A stretch of DNA of 64,000 bases from assembly GCF_001654915.1 (NCBI RefSeq), contig NZ_LXEQ01000003.1. The stretch is one strand, 5' to 3'. The DNA is from Buttiauxella ferragutiae. GTDB taxonomy: Bacteria; Pseudomonadota; Gammaproteobacteria; Enterobacterales; Enterobacteriaceae. Within the stretch, counting starts at the first letter, position 1; each line of letters opens with the position of its first letter. The notes beneath the pieces are model-generated. The model was not told the origin of the DNA and searched no databases. It saw nothing but the letters and a program-made list of their open reading frames with translations. The translations under genes and the position numbers were made by a program. Below, one piece after another: positions 26,366 through 34,862 of the stretch.

Positions 26366-26947
26366 TTATTTAGCCTGCTGAGCAGTGATTTTAATCGAGT
26401 CGGTGTAGGTCACACGGACACTTTGGTTCACTTTCATCTCTTTCAAACGCGCCTGAACTTCTGGGTCTTCAACAGTAATCACTTTCTCCTGCCCTTTAGG
26501 GCCGACGAAGGTCACGGTGTTGTTTTTCAGATCGATATGTTTGATTTTAAGCTGAACGTTAACCTGACGGAAAGCTTCGTGCTCTGGGCTCGCTTCGGTG
26601 GCTTTCTCCATCCCTTTAGTGGATGAAGCGGTTGGCGCGGCTTTATCAACATTGGTATCAAAAGCGACGGCAACAGAGCGTGTCACGGTGGTGTCGACAA
26701 CATCACCCGCTTTCAGATTAGCCAGCGTACCGGTTTCTTCTGGCACGTTGAATGAGACTTTATTGCCCTTCTCTCCCTCTAAAACCACGACATGGTTTTT
26801 TTGATCAACGGAAACGACTTTCGCAGAAAAATGATCGGCCTGGAAATCTCCCGCGACTGGCAAAATTTGGGCATTGGCGGAAAAAACGCTAAACGCGAGT
26901 AACGAAACGGTAGCGGCACTTTTAATAATCGTTTGAATCGGTTTCAT
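26366..26947 (-). CDS. Exported protein of unknown function with internal duplication
   Basis: A 193-aa protein I do not recognise. It has a clear Sec signal peptide (MKPIQTIIKSAATVSLLAFSVFSANA, cleavage before QILPVAG), so it is periplasmic. The mature part holds two similar beta-rich units: FSAKVVSVDQKNHVVVLEGEKGNKVSFNVPEETG...LKAGDVVDTTVTRS near 40-90, and LKIKHIDLKNNTVTFVGPKGQEKVITVEDPEV...MKVNQSVRVTYTDS near 130-190. The linker is charged and rich in Ala and Lys. There is no Cys. It lies 66 bases downstream of cybC in the same direction, so they may share a transcript. Role unknown; a small beta-barrel binding fold is a guess. Confidence 0.75.
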   Translation of the reverse strand: MKPIQTIIKSAATVSLLAFSVFSANAQILPVAGDFQADHFSAKVVSVDQKNHVVVLEGEKGNKVSFNVPEETGTLANLKAGDVVDTTVTRSVAVAFDTNVDKAAPTASSTKGMEKATEASPEHEAFRQVNVQLKIKHIDLKNNTVTFVGPKGQEKVITVEDPEVQARLKEMKVNQSVRVTYTDSIKITAQQAK

Positions 26948-27013
26948 AAATCAGATGTCCTTATAAAGATATGCAGATATGTTCAGGCCCTCAATGGAAG
27001 GACCAGTATCAGC

Positions 27014-27400
27014 TTAGCGGTATTTTTTATGGTAGGCATTACGAGTGGTTTTAAACTCTTCCGCCGCCGCTTGTGCTTCTTTCACTTTGCCTTCGTTGGC
27101 CAGTTTCAGCGCACCATCGATTTGACCGACCAGTAAATCCAGGCCGTGGCGGTAGTCTTTCATCTCCGCGCTATCCGCGGCTTTGCTTTCAAGTTTAGGG
27201 GGAGTGCCTTTTTGCGCATCCAGTGCTGCGGTACGCATATTGTTGAGCGAGGTTTTTAGCTCAGCCGCGTTATCGGTCTTCAACACGGTTTTGTAGTTCT
27301 CCGCGATGATATCCATATCATCACCCACATCTTTCGCCATGCTCGTTGCGGAAAATAACACGGTCGATACAGCCAACATTGCAATCAGTTGCTTTCGCAT
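27014..27400 (-). CDS. cybC: Periplasmic cytochrome b562
   Basis: A soluble periplasmic four-helix-bundle cytochrome that binds haem b. The 128-aa precursor has a signal peptide ending SMA, then KDVGDDMDII; the haem ligands are Met7 of the mature protein and the His in TTRNAYHKKYR at the C-terminus. The conserved KADNAAELKTSLNNMRTAALDAQKGTPPKL-type core and HGLDLLVGQIDGALKLANEGKVKEAQAAAEE match E. coli CybC. In E. coli K-12 the reading frame is also next to pmbA, as here. Confidence 0.95.
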   Translation of the reverse strand: MRKQLIAMLAVSTVLFSATSMAKDVGDDMDIIAENYKTVLKTDNAAELKTSLNNMRTAALDAQKGTPPKLESKAADSAEMKDYRHGLDLLVGQIDGALKLANEGKVKEAQAAAEEFKTTRNAYHKKYR

Positions 27401-27456
27401 GAATCAATCACCTCTTTATTATAAGAAGGGTGCGGCAGGTCGCACCCTTTGCCAAT

Positions 27457-28809
27457 TTACTGACCGGCGATTTTCATCTCCGGCAACAGCACTGAACCAC
27501 ATTGAATATTACTGCGCTTCTCAATATCGCTACCTACTGTGACGATTTCACGCCACATATCTTTCAAGTTTCCGGCGATAGTGATTTCGCTCACCGGATA
27601 TTGAATTTCGCCATTCTCAACCCAGAAACCAGACGCACCGCGTGAATAGTCGCCAGTGATACCGCTCACGCCTTGCCCCATCAATTCAGTCACCACTAAA
27701 CCGGTGCCCATTTCTTTGAGCATGCCTGCGAAGTCCAGGCCGCGCCCTTCGATGCGCCAGTTGTGAATGCCACCCGCATGGCCGGTGCTTTTCAGGCCCA
27801 GTTTGCGTGCGGAATAGTTGGTCAGCAGCCACTGTTGCAGGATGCCGTCCTTGATGATGTCACGGCGCTCGGTACGTACGCCTTCGCTATCGAACGGCGT
27901 AGACGCCAGGCCTTTGAGCAGATGCGGATGCTCTTCAATGGTCAACCATTCCGGCAGGATTTGTTTACCCAAAGAATCCAGCAGGAAAGTAGATTTGCGG
28001 TACACCGAACCACCCGCAATCGCGCCCACCAGGTGACCGAACAAACCTGTCGCCGCTTCTGCTGCAAACATCACCGGAGCTTTCATAGTAGACAGTTTAC
28101 GCGGAGACAAGCGCGCTAAAGTGCGGCGCGCACATTCAATACCCACGGATTCAGGGCTATCCAGGTCTTCCATCGCGCGGCCAATGGTGTAGGCGTAATC
28201 ACGCTCCATCTCACCGTTCACTTCAGCAATCACGCAGCTGGAAAGTGAGTGGCGTGTGGAGCAATAGCTTTGCAGCATGCCGTGGCTGTTGCCGAAAACT
28301 TTGATGCCGTAGTGGCTGTTAAAGCTCCCGCCTTCGGTATTGTTGATGCGCTTATCGACGTTCAGCGAAGCATTTTCAGCACGTGCGGCTAACTCAATAG
28401 CGCGGTCAGCGTCCATTTCTGTCGGGTGGAAAAGATCTAAATCTGGCGCTTCAAAGGCCAGTAATTCTTTTTCTGCCACACCGGCGAATGGGTCCGGGGA
28501 GGTGTATCTGGCGATATCCAAAGCCGCCTGCACGGTACGCGCAACGGCATCCGGGCTTAAGTCAGTCGTGGAGGCGCTGCCTTTACGGTTTTGATGATAA
28601 ACGGTGATGCCTAACGCACCATCGCTATTAAATTCGACGTTTTCCACCTCACCGTATCGGGTGCTTACGCTGATACCAGTGGTTTTACTGACGGCGACTT
28701 CTGCGCCATCGGACTGAGCGGAAGCCAATTCCAGCGCCTGAGATACCGCTTGTTCCAGAACCTGACGTTGTTGTGCTACTTGCGTGTTTACTTTCATCGC
28801 TACTGCCAT
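27457..28809 (-). CDS. pmbA: Metalloprotease subunit PmbA (TldE)
   Basis: TldE/PmbA forms a heterodimeric metalloprotease with TldD that matures microcin B17 and degrades the CcdA antitoxin; TldE lacks the catalytic metal site. I start at the ATG giving MAVAMKVNTQV, which matches the E. coli start (MALAMKV) and a length of 450 aa; 14 further upstream codons look non-coding. Core features are SKTTGISVSTRYGEVENVEFNSDGALGITVYHQNRKGSAS, the GSFNSHYGIKVFGNSHG segment and the TELMGQGVSGITGDYSRGASGFWVENGEIQYPVSEITIAGNLKDMW end. It is divergent from darP. Confidence 0.97.
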   Translation of the reverse strand: MAVAMKVNTQVAQQRQVLEQAVSQALELASAQSDGAEVAVSKTTGISVSTRYGEVENVEFNSDGALGITVYHQNRKGSASTTDLSPDAVARTVQAALDIARYTSPDPFAGVAEKELLAFEAPDLDLFHPTEMDADRAIELAARAENASLNVDKRINNTEGGSFNSHYGIKVFGNSHGMLQSYCSTRHSLSSCVIAEVNGEMERDYAYTIGRAMEDLDSPESVGIECARRTLARLSPRKLSTMKAPVMFAAEAATGLFGHLVGAIAGGSVYRKSTFLLDSLGKQILPEWLTIEEHPHLLKGLASTPFDSEGVRTERRDIIKDGILQQWLLTNYSARKLGLKSTGHAGGIHNWRIEGRGLDFAGMLKEMGTGLVVTELMGQGVSGITGDYSRGASGFWVENGEIQYPVSEITIAGNLKDMWREIVTVGSDIEKRSNIQCGSVLLPEMKIAGQ

Positions 28810-28908
28810 AATGTAAGGTGAGTGAATTAAGTCTAACCCAGAACAGAACAATTTCGCAGTGAACAGGCTTTACTGGTAGAATTAGCCACTTTTTTTAAGG
28901 AGCCTAAT

Positions 28909-29460
28909 ATGACTAAGCAGCCCGATGACTGGCTCGACGACGTCCCAGATGACGAAAATGAAGACGAAGATGATGAGATTATCTGGGTCAGTAAAAGCGA
29001 AATTAAGCGTGATGCCGAGGAATTAAAACGCCTGGGTATGGAACTGATGGAGTTGGGCAAGAACGCGCTCGACAAAATCCCTCTTGATGAAGATTTGCGT
29101 GCCGCGATTGATTTGGCTCAGAAAATCAAAAAAGAAGGCCGTCGCCGTCAGGTTCAGTTAATTGGCAAAATGATGCGTTCGCGCGACATGGACCCAATCC
29201 GCGTAGCGCTCGATAAACTGAAAAACCGCCACAACCAGCAAGTTGCCCTGTTCCACAAACTGGAAGCATTGCGCGATCGTCTGGTTGAAGAAGGTGATGA
29301 CGCGATGACCGAAGTGCTAAGACTTTACCCAGAAGCTGACCGCCAGCAACTGCGCGTATTGATCCGCAACGCCCAGAAAGAGAAGGCCACTAACAAGCCG
29401 CCGAAATCTTACCGCCAGATTTTCTCTTATCTGCGCGAACTGGCTGAAGCCCAGGGTTAG
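28909..29460 (+). CDS. darP: Ribosome biogenesis factor DarP (YjgA)
   Basis: DarP (YjgA) associates with late 50S ribosomal subunit precursors and promotes maturation of the peptidyl-transferase centre. The 183-aa protein has an acidic N-terminus (DDWLDDVPDDENEDEDDEIIWVSKSEIKRDAEELKRLG) and a basic helical C-terminal half (KLKNRHNQQVALFHKLEALRDRL, ending EKATNKPPKSYRQIFSYLRELAEAQG). Length and gene neighbours equal E. coli. The ATG has an AAGGAG ribosome binding site. Confidence 0.96.
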   Translation: MTKQPDDWLDDVPDDENEDEDDEIIWVSKSEIKRDAEELKRLGMELMELGKNALDKIPLDEDLRAAIDLAQKIKKEGRRRQVQLIGKMMRSRDMDPIRVALDKLKNRHNQQVALFHKLEALRDRLVEEGDDAMTEVLRLYPEADRQQLRVLIRNAQKEKATNKPPKSYRQIFSYLRELAEAQG

Positions 29461-29472
29461 GACATCAGAATT

Positions 29473-29540
29473 TGTAGGGTGGATAAGCGCAGCGTCATCC
29501 ACCAAATAATGTCGGATGGCGCGTTGCTTATCCGACCTAC
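29473..29540. repeat. Dispersed GTAGGGTGGATAAGCG repeat, inverted pair
   Basis: Two copies, TGTAGGGTGGATAAGCGCAG and CGGATGGCGCGTTGCTTATC, facing each other. It is nearly the same composite element as at 10959-11028 but in the opposite order. It lies between convergent darP and mpl. Confidence 0.75.
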
Positions 29541-29560
29541 GAATGAATTTTACCGCCTTT

Positions 29561-29586
29561 AAAAAAACCCGCATTTGCGGGTTTTT
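29561..29586. terminator. Bidirectional terminator between darP and mpl
   Basis: CCCGC-ATTT-GCGGG stem-loop with seven A before and five T after, so it can stop transcription from both convergent genes. Confidence 0.88.
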
Positions 29587-29589
29587 CCA

Positions 29590-30960
29590 TTACTGGTTTT
29601 CAGCTTTCTTCGCTAACGCATCCAGCAATTTCTGGTGGATACCACCAAAACCGCCGTTGCTCATCACCAGAATATGGTCGCCAGGCAGGGCGGTTTTCAC
29701 CACCATATCCACCAGCGTGTCGACATCCGCACTCCAGTGCGCTGGTTGAATGCAGGCTTCCGCGACTTCTACCACTTGCCATGGAATATGCGGAGGCTGA
29801 AGCAAGAACACTTCATCTGCACGACCTAAAGATGGCGCGAGATCGTCTTTGCTCAGCCCCATTTTCATGGTGTTAGAACGTGGCTCAAGCACCGCCAGAA
29901 TACGTGCGGTTCCGCCTACTTTGCCGCGCAGTGCCGCAAGCGTTGCCAGAATCGCTGTTGGATGGTGAGCAAAATCGTCGTATACCGTTACGCCGTTTTC
30001 TTCACCGCGCAATTCCAGGCGACGACGGGCGTTCACAAAACTATCCAGTGCTTTCGCGGCATCCGCAGGTGTAACACCAACATGACGCGCAGCGGCAATC
30101 GCCATCAGCCCATTATGCATATTGTGTTCGCCAACCAACTGCCAGTGCACTTCGCCGACACGCTCGCCATCCAGATACACTTCCCAATGGGAAGCATCAG
30201 GGTTGAGTTTCTTCGCCTGCCAGTGGCCTTGCTCACCCACCAGCTCTTGCTCGCTCCAGCAACCCATCGCCAGCGTCTGCTTAATATTGGCGTCGTTTTC
30301 CGGCCAGATGATTTTCCCCTGCCCCGGAACGATGCGCACCAGGTGGTGGAACTGTTTCTGAATCGCTTTCAGATCGTCAAAAATATCCGCGTGATCGAAC
30401 TCAAGATTATTGAGGATCAACGTGCGCGGGCAGTAATGCACGAATTTGGAACGTTTATCGAAGAACGCACAGTCGTATTCATCTGCTTCAATCACGAAGA
30501 ATGAGCTTTCACCCAAACGTGCAGAAACATCAAAATTACCCGGCACGCCGCCGATGACGAAACCAGGCTTGTAGCCGCAGGCCTCCAGAATCCAGGTCGC
30601 CATGCCTGCCGTCGTCGTTTTGCCGTGCGTCCCCGCCACCGCAATCACCCAACGGTCGCGCAGCACAAAGTCGTGCAACCACTGTGGGCCTGACATGTAA
30701 GGAATGCTTTTCTCCAGCACCGCTTCAACACACGGATTACCGCGAGTCATGGCGTTGCCGATGATCACCAAATCCGGTTGTGAGTCGAGCTGGCTTGGGT
30801 CGTAACCCTGGATTAAATCAATACCCTGCTCTTGTAGCAGAGTGCTCATTGGCGGATACACATTAGCGTCCGAGCCAGTAACTTCATGGCCGAGCGAGCG
30901 AGCCAGCATTGCCAGACCACCCATGAACGTGCCGCAAATACCCAAAATATGAATGCGCAT
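29590..30960 (-). CDS. mpl: UDP-N-acetylmuramate:L-alanyl-gamma-D-glutamyl-meso-diaminopimelate ligase Mpl
   Basis: Mpl re-uses the recycled murein tripeptide by ligating it to UDP-MurNAc. The 456-aa protein is of the Mur-ligase family and the same length as E. coli Mpl. The N-terminal Rossmann motif is IHILGICGTFMGGLAML; the ATP-binding P-loop is VIAVAGTHGKTTTAGM near 110; the DDFAHHPTAI motif is near 330. It is a cytoplasmic enzyme of peptidoglycan recycling. It is divergent from fbp, as in E. coli. Confidence 0.97.
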   Translation of the reverse strand: MRIHILGICGTFMGGLAMLARSLGHEVTGSDANVYPPMSTLLQEQGIDLIQGYDPSQLDSQPDLVIIGNAMTRGNPCVEAVLEKSIPYMSGPQWLHDFVLRDRWVIAVAGTHGKTTTAGMATWILEACGYKPGFVIGGVPGNFDVSARLGESSFFVIEADEYDCAFFDKRSKFVHYCPRTLILNNLEFDHADIFDDLKAIQKQFHHLVRIVPGQGKIIWPENDANIKQTLAMGCWSEQELVGEQGHWQAKKLNPDASHWEVYLDGERVGEVHWQLVGEHNMHNGLMAIAAARHVGVTPADAAKALDSFVNARRRLELRGEENGVTVYDDFAHHPTAILATLAALRGKVGGTARILAVLEPRSNTMKMGLSKDDLAPSLGRADEVFLLQPPHIPWQVVEVAEACIQPAHWSADVDTLVDMVVKTALPGDHILVMSNGGFGGIHQKLLDALAKKAENQ

Positions 30961-31134
30961 AAAACTGTCCTTTTATTCTTAGGCACACATTCTAACCGCA
31001 TGTTGAATGGTGGCAAATCGCATTTCAGGTTATTCCGCATTTAGCTGGCGCGATTCACCTGTACGCTACTATTTGAATATTTGTTAGGATTGTTGCAATC
31101 GTTTTACTCAACTGACAGATGCAGGGAAAGGGTT

Positions 31135-32133
31135 ATGAAAACGTTAGGTGAATTTATTGTCGAAAAGCAGCACGAGTTCTCGCACGCAACCGGTGAACTG
31201 ACTGCCTTGCTGTCGGCGATAAAGCTCGGCGCAAAAATTATCCACCGCGATATCAACAAAGCGGGTCTGGTGGATATTCTGGGTGCCAGCGGAGCTGAAA
31301 ATATCCAGGGCGAGGTACAGCAAAAACTCGATCTGTTCGCGAACGAAAAACTGAAAGCAGCATTGAAAGCCCGAGGGATTGTGGCCGGTGTTGCTTCCGA
31401 AGAAGAAGATGACATTGTTGTTTTCGAAGGCGCGGAACATGCCAAATATGTGGTGCTGATGGACCCGCTCGACGGCTCATCTAACATCGACGTCAACGTG
31501 TCAGTCGGGACTATTTTCTCTATCTATCGCCGTATCACGCCGGTAGGTACGCCAGTCACCGAAGCCGACTTCCTCCAGCCTGGCAACCGCCAGGTCGCGG
31601 CAGGTTATGTCGTTTACGGCTCCTCAACCATGTTGGTTTACACCACCGGTTGTGGTGTACACGCCTTCACTTACGATCCTTCACTGGGCGTGTTCTGCCT
31701 GTGCCAGGAACGTATGCGCTTCCCGGAAATTGGCAGCACCTATTCCATCAACGAAGGGAACTACATCCGCTTCCCAACTGGCGTGAAGAAATACATTAAG
31801 TTCTGTCAGGAAGAAGACGCCAACACGCAGCGCCCATATACCTCGCGCTACATTGGTTCTCTGGTGGCAGATTTCCACCGTAACCTGCTGAAAGGCGGGA
31901 TTTATTTGTATCCAAGTACCGCAAGCCACCCACAAGGGAAATTGCGTTTACTGTATGAAGGTAACCCGATGGCGTTCCTTGCGGAACAAGCCGGCGGTAA
32001 AGCCAGCGACGGTAAAGAGCGAATTCTGGATATCATCCCTGAAACCCTGCATCAACGCCGCCCGTTCTTTGTCGGTAACGAGCATATGGTTGATGATGTT
32101 GAGCGTTTTATTCGTGAGTATCCGGATGCTTAA
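31135..32133 (+). CDS. fbp: Class I fructose-1,6-bisphosphatase
   Basis: Fbp removes the 1-phosphate of fructose-1,6-bisphosphate in gluconeogenesis and needs Mg2+. I place the start at the ATG of MKTLGEFIVEKQHEFSHATGELT, giving 332 aa, as in E. coli; a longer frame starting at 31081 is unsupported. The metal-binding site DPLDGSSNIDVNVSVGTIFSIY is intact, as is GGIYLYPSTASHPQGKLRLLYEGNPMAFLAEQAGGKASDG. It lies opposite mpl, and a dispersed repeat separates it from the chemoreceptor gene. Confidence 0.97.
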   Translation: MKTLGEFIVEKQHEFSHATGELTALLSAIKLGAKIIHRDINKAGLVDILGASGAENIQGEVQQKLDLFANEKLKAALKARGIVAGVASEEEDDIVVFEGAEHAKYVVLMDPLDGSSNIDVNVSVGTIFSIYRRITPVGTPVTEADFLQPGNRQVAAGYVVYGSSTMLVYTTGCGVHAFTYDPSLGVFCLCQERMRFPEIGSTYSINEGNYIRFPTGVKKYIKFCQEEDANTQRPYTSRYIGSLVADFHRNLLKGGIYLYPSTASHPQGKLRLLYEGNPMAFLAEQAGGKASDGKERILDIIPETLHQRRPFFVGNEHMVDDVERFIREYPDA

Positions 32134-32147
32134 TTCGTTTTAATTTA

Positions 32148-32229
32148 CCCCCTCACCCCGGCCCTCTCCCCCAGGAGAGGGAGAACACCGATCAATCCCC
32201 TCTCCCGGGGGAGAGGGTTAGGGTGAGGG
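32148..32229. repeat. Dispersed CCCTCACCC/GGGTGAGGG repeat, full inverted pair
   Basis: Two oppositely oriented copies of the CCCTCTCCC(CCAGG)AGAGGG element, starting CCCCTCACCCC and ending GGGTTAGGGTGAGGG. The whole is an inverted repeat of about 80 bases between convergent fbp and the chemoreceptor gene. It may act as a bidirectional terminator. Confidence 0.8.
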
Positions 32230-32237
32230 CGCGTGAA

Positions 32238-33791
32238 TCAACACCTGAACGTCGCCATTGCCGCCACCAAATGCTGCGACTGCTCCTCCAGTGAACGTGT
32301 AGCCGCGGTCGACTCCTGAACCAATGCCGCATTCTGCTGTGCCGCTTCATCCATCTGACTCACCGCAATATTCACCTGTTCGATACCATAACTTTGCTCA
32401 TTTGACGCATTAGCGATTTCACTTACCAGGCGGGTCATGCGCATCACTTCTTCGGCAATTTCATCCATCGTTTCACCGGCTTGTTGAGCCAGTTCCCGAC
32501 CTTCGCCAACATGATTTTGCGACTCAGAAATCAACGAGCGGATCTCTTTTGCTGCATCGGCGCTGCGGCTTGCCAGAGTGCGAACTTCGCCTGCCACCAC
32601 CGCAAAGCCACGCCCTTGTTCACCGGCTCGCGCCGCTTCAACCGAGGCATTCAACGCCAGGATATTGGTCTGGAAGGCGATACCGTCGATAACGCTAAGG
32701 ATGTCGGCAATACGATCGGAACTGCTGGAGATATCACGCATTTTTTCAATCACGTAGCACACCATTTCGCTGCCACGGTCGGCGGTATCGGACACGTCTT
32801 TGGCGAGTTTATGCGCTTGCCCGGCGTTATCGGCGTTCTGTTTCACCGTCGCGGTGATCTGTTCCATGCTGGCAGCGGTTTGCTCAAGAGAAGTGGCGGT
32901 CGATTCAGTACGCTGAGCCAGGTTCTGGTTGCCTGCCGCCAGTTCGCGGCTGCCGGTATCAATTTGCGAACTGGCGTCACGCACGCGGCTTACCGATTCC
33001 ATCAGCGAATCACGCATGATGGTAATTGCCGCGGCCAGACGGCCAAATTCGTTATTACCCGCAGGCGGCAACGGCTGGGTCAAATCACCTTTGGCGACAA
33101 ACTCCAGTTGCTCAATCGACTGATTCAGCGGTTTAAGCAGTAAGTGACGTAGCGCCAGCCACACCAGCACGATAATCCCGGCGGTGAGCAATGCCGCGAT
33201 AATAATCAACGTCAGAACAATTTTTTTGTGCAACTGCACCGCTTCAACTTCGCTGTTACCACGCGCCTCTCCCCACTGTTTGAAAATATCGACGTCAGTA
33301 TCAAACTTTTGCGATAGCGGAATCAGCGTCTTTTCCAGCAGGTCGTAGTAATCATCAGGGCTTTGTTTGCTAAGGGCGGCAAGCATTGGGTTAATGCCTT
33401 TTGCGAGGTACTCCGCATAACTTTGCGATAAATTCTGCACCAGGCGGTTACCCTCGTCGTCATTCACGCCGCTGTCGATAAACTCTTTGAGCTGCTGTTG
33501 CGCCTGAGTGACATCACTGGCCACGTAATCTGTGGATTTGGCCGCATCCTCCAGCAAACCAATCTCCATCTGCCTGACCGCCTGCCCTGCACCATTACGC
33601 GCCCGTAGCAAAGAAACATAGCCATCAGACAAACGCACCATCTGTTCGCCCTGTAAGCGATTGATTTTCTGAAGTGAAGTCGAGCTTTGTTGCAGCGCGT
33701 AAATGCCCATGCCGCTGACAAATAACAACAGGAAGGTCATGACTGCCAGTAACGTCAGCAGCCCCGTGCGAATAGACAAATTTCTCAACAT
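32238..33791 (-). CDS. Methyl-accepting chemotaxis protein
   Basis: A 517-aa transmembrane chemoreceptor of Tsr/Tar class size. The first membrane segment is about 10-32 and the second about 190-213, framing a periplasmic four-helix-type sensor domain. A HAMP domain follows (about 214-266, LKPLNQSIEQLEFVAKGDLTQPLP). The signalling hairpin tip is IADILSVIDGIAFQTNILALNASVEAARAGEQGRGFAVVAGEVRTLASRSADAAKEI, flanked by methylation helices. The C-terminus (HLVAAMATFRC) lacks the NWETF-type CheR/CheB-binding pentapeptide, so it may depend on another receptor for adaptation. The ligand is not evident. In E. coli nothing lies between yjfF and fbp, so this is an insertion. Confidence 0.93.
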   Translation of the reverse strand: MLRNLSIRTGLLTLLAVMTFLLLFVSGMGIYALQQSSTSLQKINRLQGEQMVRLSDGYVSLLRARNGAGQAVRQMEIGLLEDAAKSTDYVASDVTQAQQQLKEFIDSGVNDDEGNRLVQNLSQSYAEYLAKGINPMLAALSKQSPDDYYDLLEKTLIPLSQKFDTDVDIFKQWGEARGNSEVEAVQLHKKIVLTLIIIAALLTAGIIVLVWLALRHLLLKPLNQSIEQLEFVAKGDLTQPLPPAGNNEFGRLAAAITIMRDSLMESVSRVRDASSQIDTGSRELAAGNQNLAQRTESTATSLEQTAASMEQITATVKQNADNAGQAHKLAKDVSDTADRGSEMVCYVIEKMRDISSSSDRIADILSVIDGIAFQTNILALNASVEAARAGEQGRGFAVVAGEVRTLASRSADAAKEIRSLISESQNHVGEGRELAQQAGETMDEIAEEVMRMTRLVSEIANASNEQSYGIEQVNIAVSQMDEAAQQNAALVQESTAATRSLEEQSQHLVAAMATFRC

Positions 33792-33794
33792 GCT

Positions 33795-33846
33795 CTTTTC
33801 CCGGTGACAGAACGATGGGTGTGTTATCGGCCATCACCGGGGAAAG
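33795..33846. promoter_or_regulatory. Long hairpin upstream of the chemoreceptor, overlapping its ribosome binding site
   Basis: CTTTTCCCGGTGA (33795-33807) pairs with TCACCGGGGAAAG (33834-33846), allowing one extra G, across a 26-base loop. On the leftward mRNA the second arm contains GGGAAAAG directly before the chemoreceptor AUG. The hairpin could end the yjfF transcript or hide the chemoreceptor ribosome binding site. Confidence 0.6.
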
Positions 33847-33851
33847 TTTAA

Positions 33852-34862
33852 TCAAAGCGATTGAGCTTTGTTCGTCTTCACATCAACACGCTTCACTGGC
33901 GAGCTCTGGCGGTTTTCCCACAGCACCGTCAGGCCGCGCTGTAGGGCGATGAAAATGAACAGCAAAATGCCGATGGCGATTTTCGTCCACCACGAACTGA
34001 GCGTGCCGTCGAAGTTGATATACGTCTGAATCAGCCCCTGAATCGCCACGCCAAACAGCGTGCCAAGAACGGTTCCCACGCCACCACTCAGCAACGTGCC
34101 GCCAATCACTACCGAAGCAATCGCATCTAGTTCAACGCCCATCCCAGCCAGCGCGTAACCCGCGGAGGTATAAAGCGAAAAAACAATGCCAGCGAGCGTG
34201 GCAAGCCCGGTCGAGAGCATATAAATGCGGATGGTGGTGCTGCGTGTGGAAATCCCCATCAGGTTTGCTGAAGTGGCGTTGCCGCCAATCGCATAAACCT
34301 GGTTACCAAAGCGGGTACGGTGCGCAAGGAAAATGCCGATCACTACTACGGCTAACATCAGCAGCCCCATGGCACTTAAACGGCCGCCACCAGGAATGCG
34401 CCAGGCGAGGTTGGAAAGCGTGTCGTAAATCGGGTGATCAATGGGAATGGACTCTTCGGACACCAGGTAGCTAACCCCGCGCAGGAAGAACATTCCAGCG
34501 AGCGTAATGATAAAAGCGGGGATTTTCAGCCCATCAATCAGCAGCCCCATAAACGCGCCAAAGGCACAACCCATTGCCAGCACCAGCGGGAAAGCCACCA
34601 GTGGCGATAACCCCCAGAAGCCGATCGCTTTGGCGAGGAATACCCCGGTAAAGGCGATCACCGAACCGACCGAAAGATCGATGCCACCGGAGAGGATCAC
34701 AAACGTCATACCGACGGCAATAATCCCCAGAAACGCGTTATCAGTCAGAATATTGCAAATTACCCGCGTTGAGGCAAAACCGGGGAATTGCGTCAGGCAA
34801 TACAGATACCCCAGCACAAACACCGCCAGGGTAATCATCAACGGCAAGTTACGTTTGATCAT
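33852..34862 (-). CDS. yjfF: Galactofuranose ABC transporter permease YjfF
   Basis: One of two membrane subunits of the YtfQRT-YjfF galactofuranose importer. I start at the ATG of MIKRNLPLMITLAVFVLGYLYCL, giving 336 aa and matching E. coli YjfF; it overlaps the ytfT stop by 14 bases. It has eight or more membrane segments and the family motif VGMTFVILSGGIDLSVGSVIAFTGVFLA. The ribose-type permease signature IASVVIGGTLLSGGVGTVLGTLFGVAIQGLIQTY is intact. Confidence 0.96.
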   Translation of the reverse strand: MIKRNLPLMITLAVFVLGYLYCLTQFPGFASTRVICNILTDNAFLGIIAVGMTFVILSGGIDLSVGSVIAFTGVFLAKAIGFWGLSPLVAFPLVLAMGCAFGAFMGLLIDGLKIPAFIITLAGMFFLRGVSYLVSEESIPIDHPIYDTLSNLAWRIPGGGRLSAMGLLMLAVVVIGIFLAHRTRFGNQVYAIGGNATSANLMGISTRSTTIRIYMLSTGLATLAGIVFSLYTSAGYALAGMGVELDAIASVVIGGTLLSGGVGTVLGTLFGVAIQGLIQTYINFDGTLSSWWTKIAIGILLFIFIALQRGLTVLWENRQSSPVKRVDVKTNKAQSL

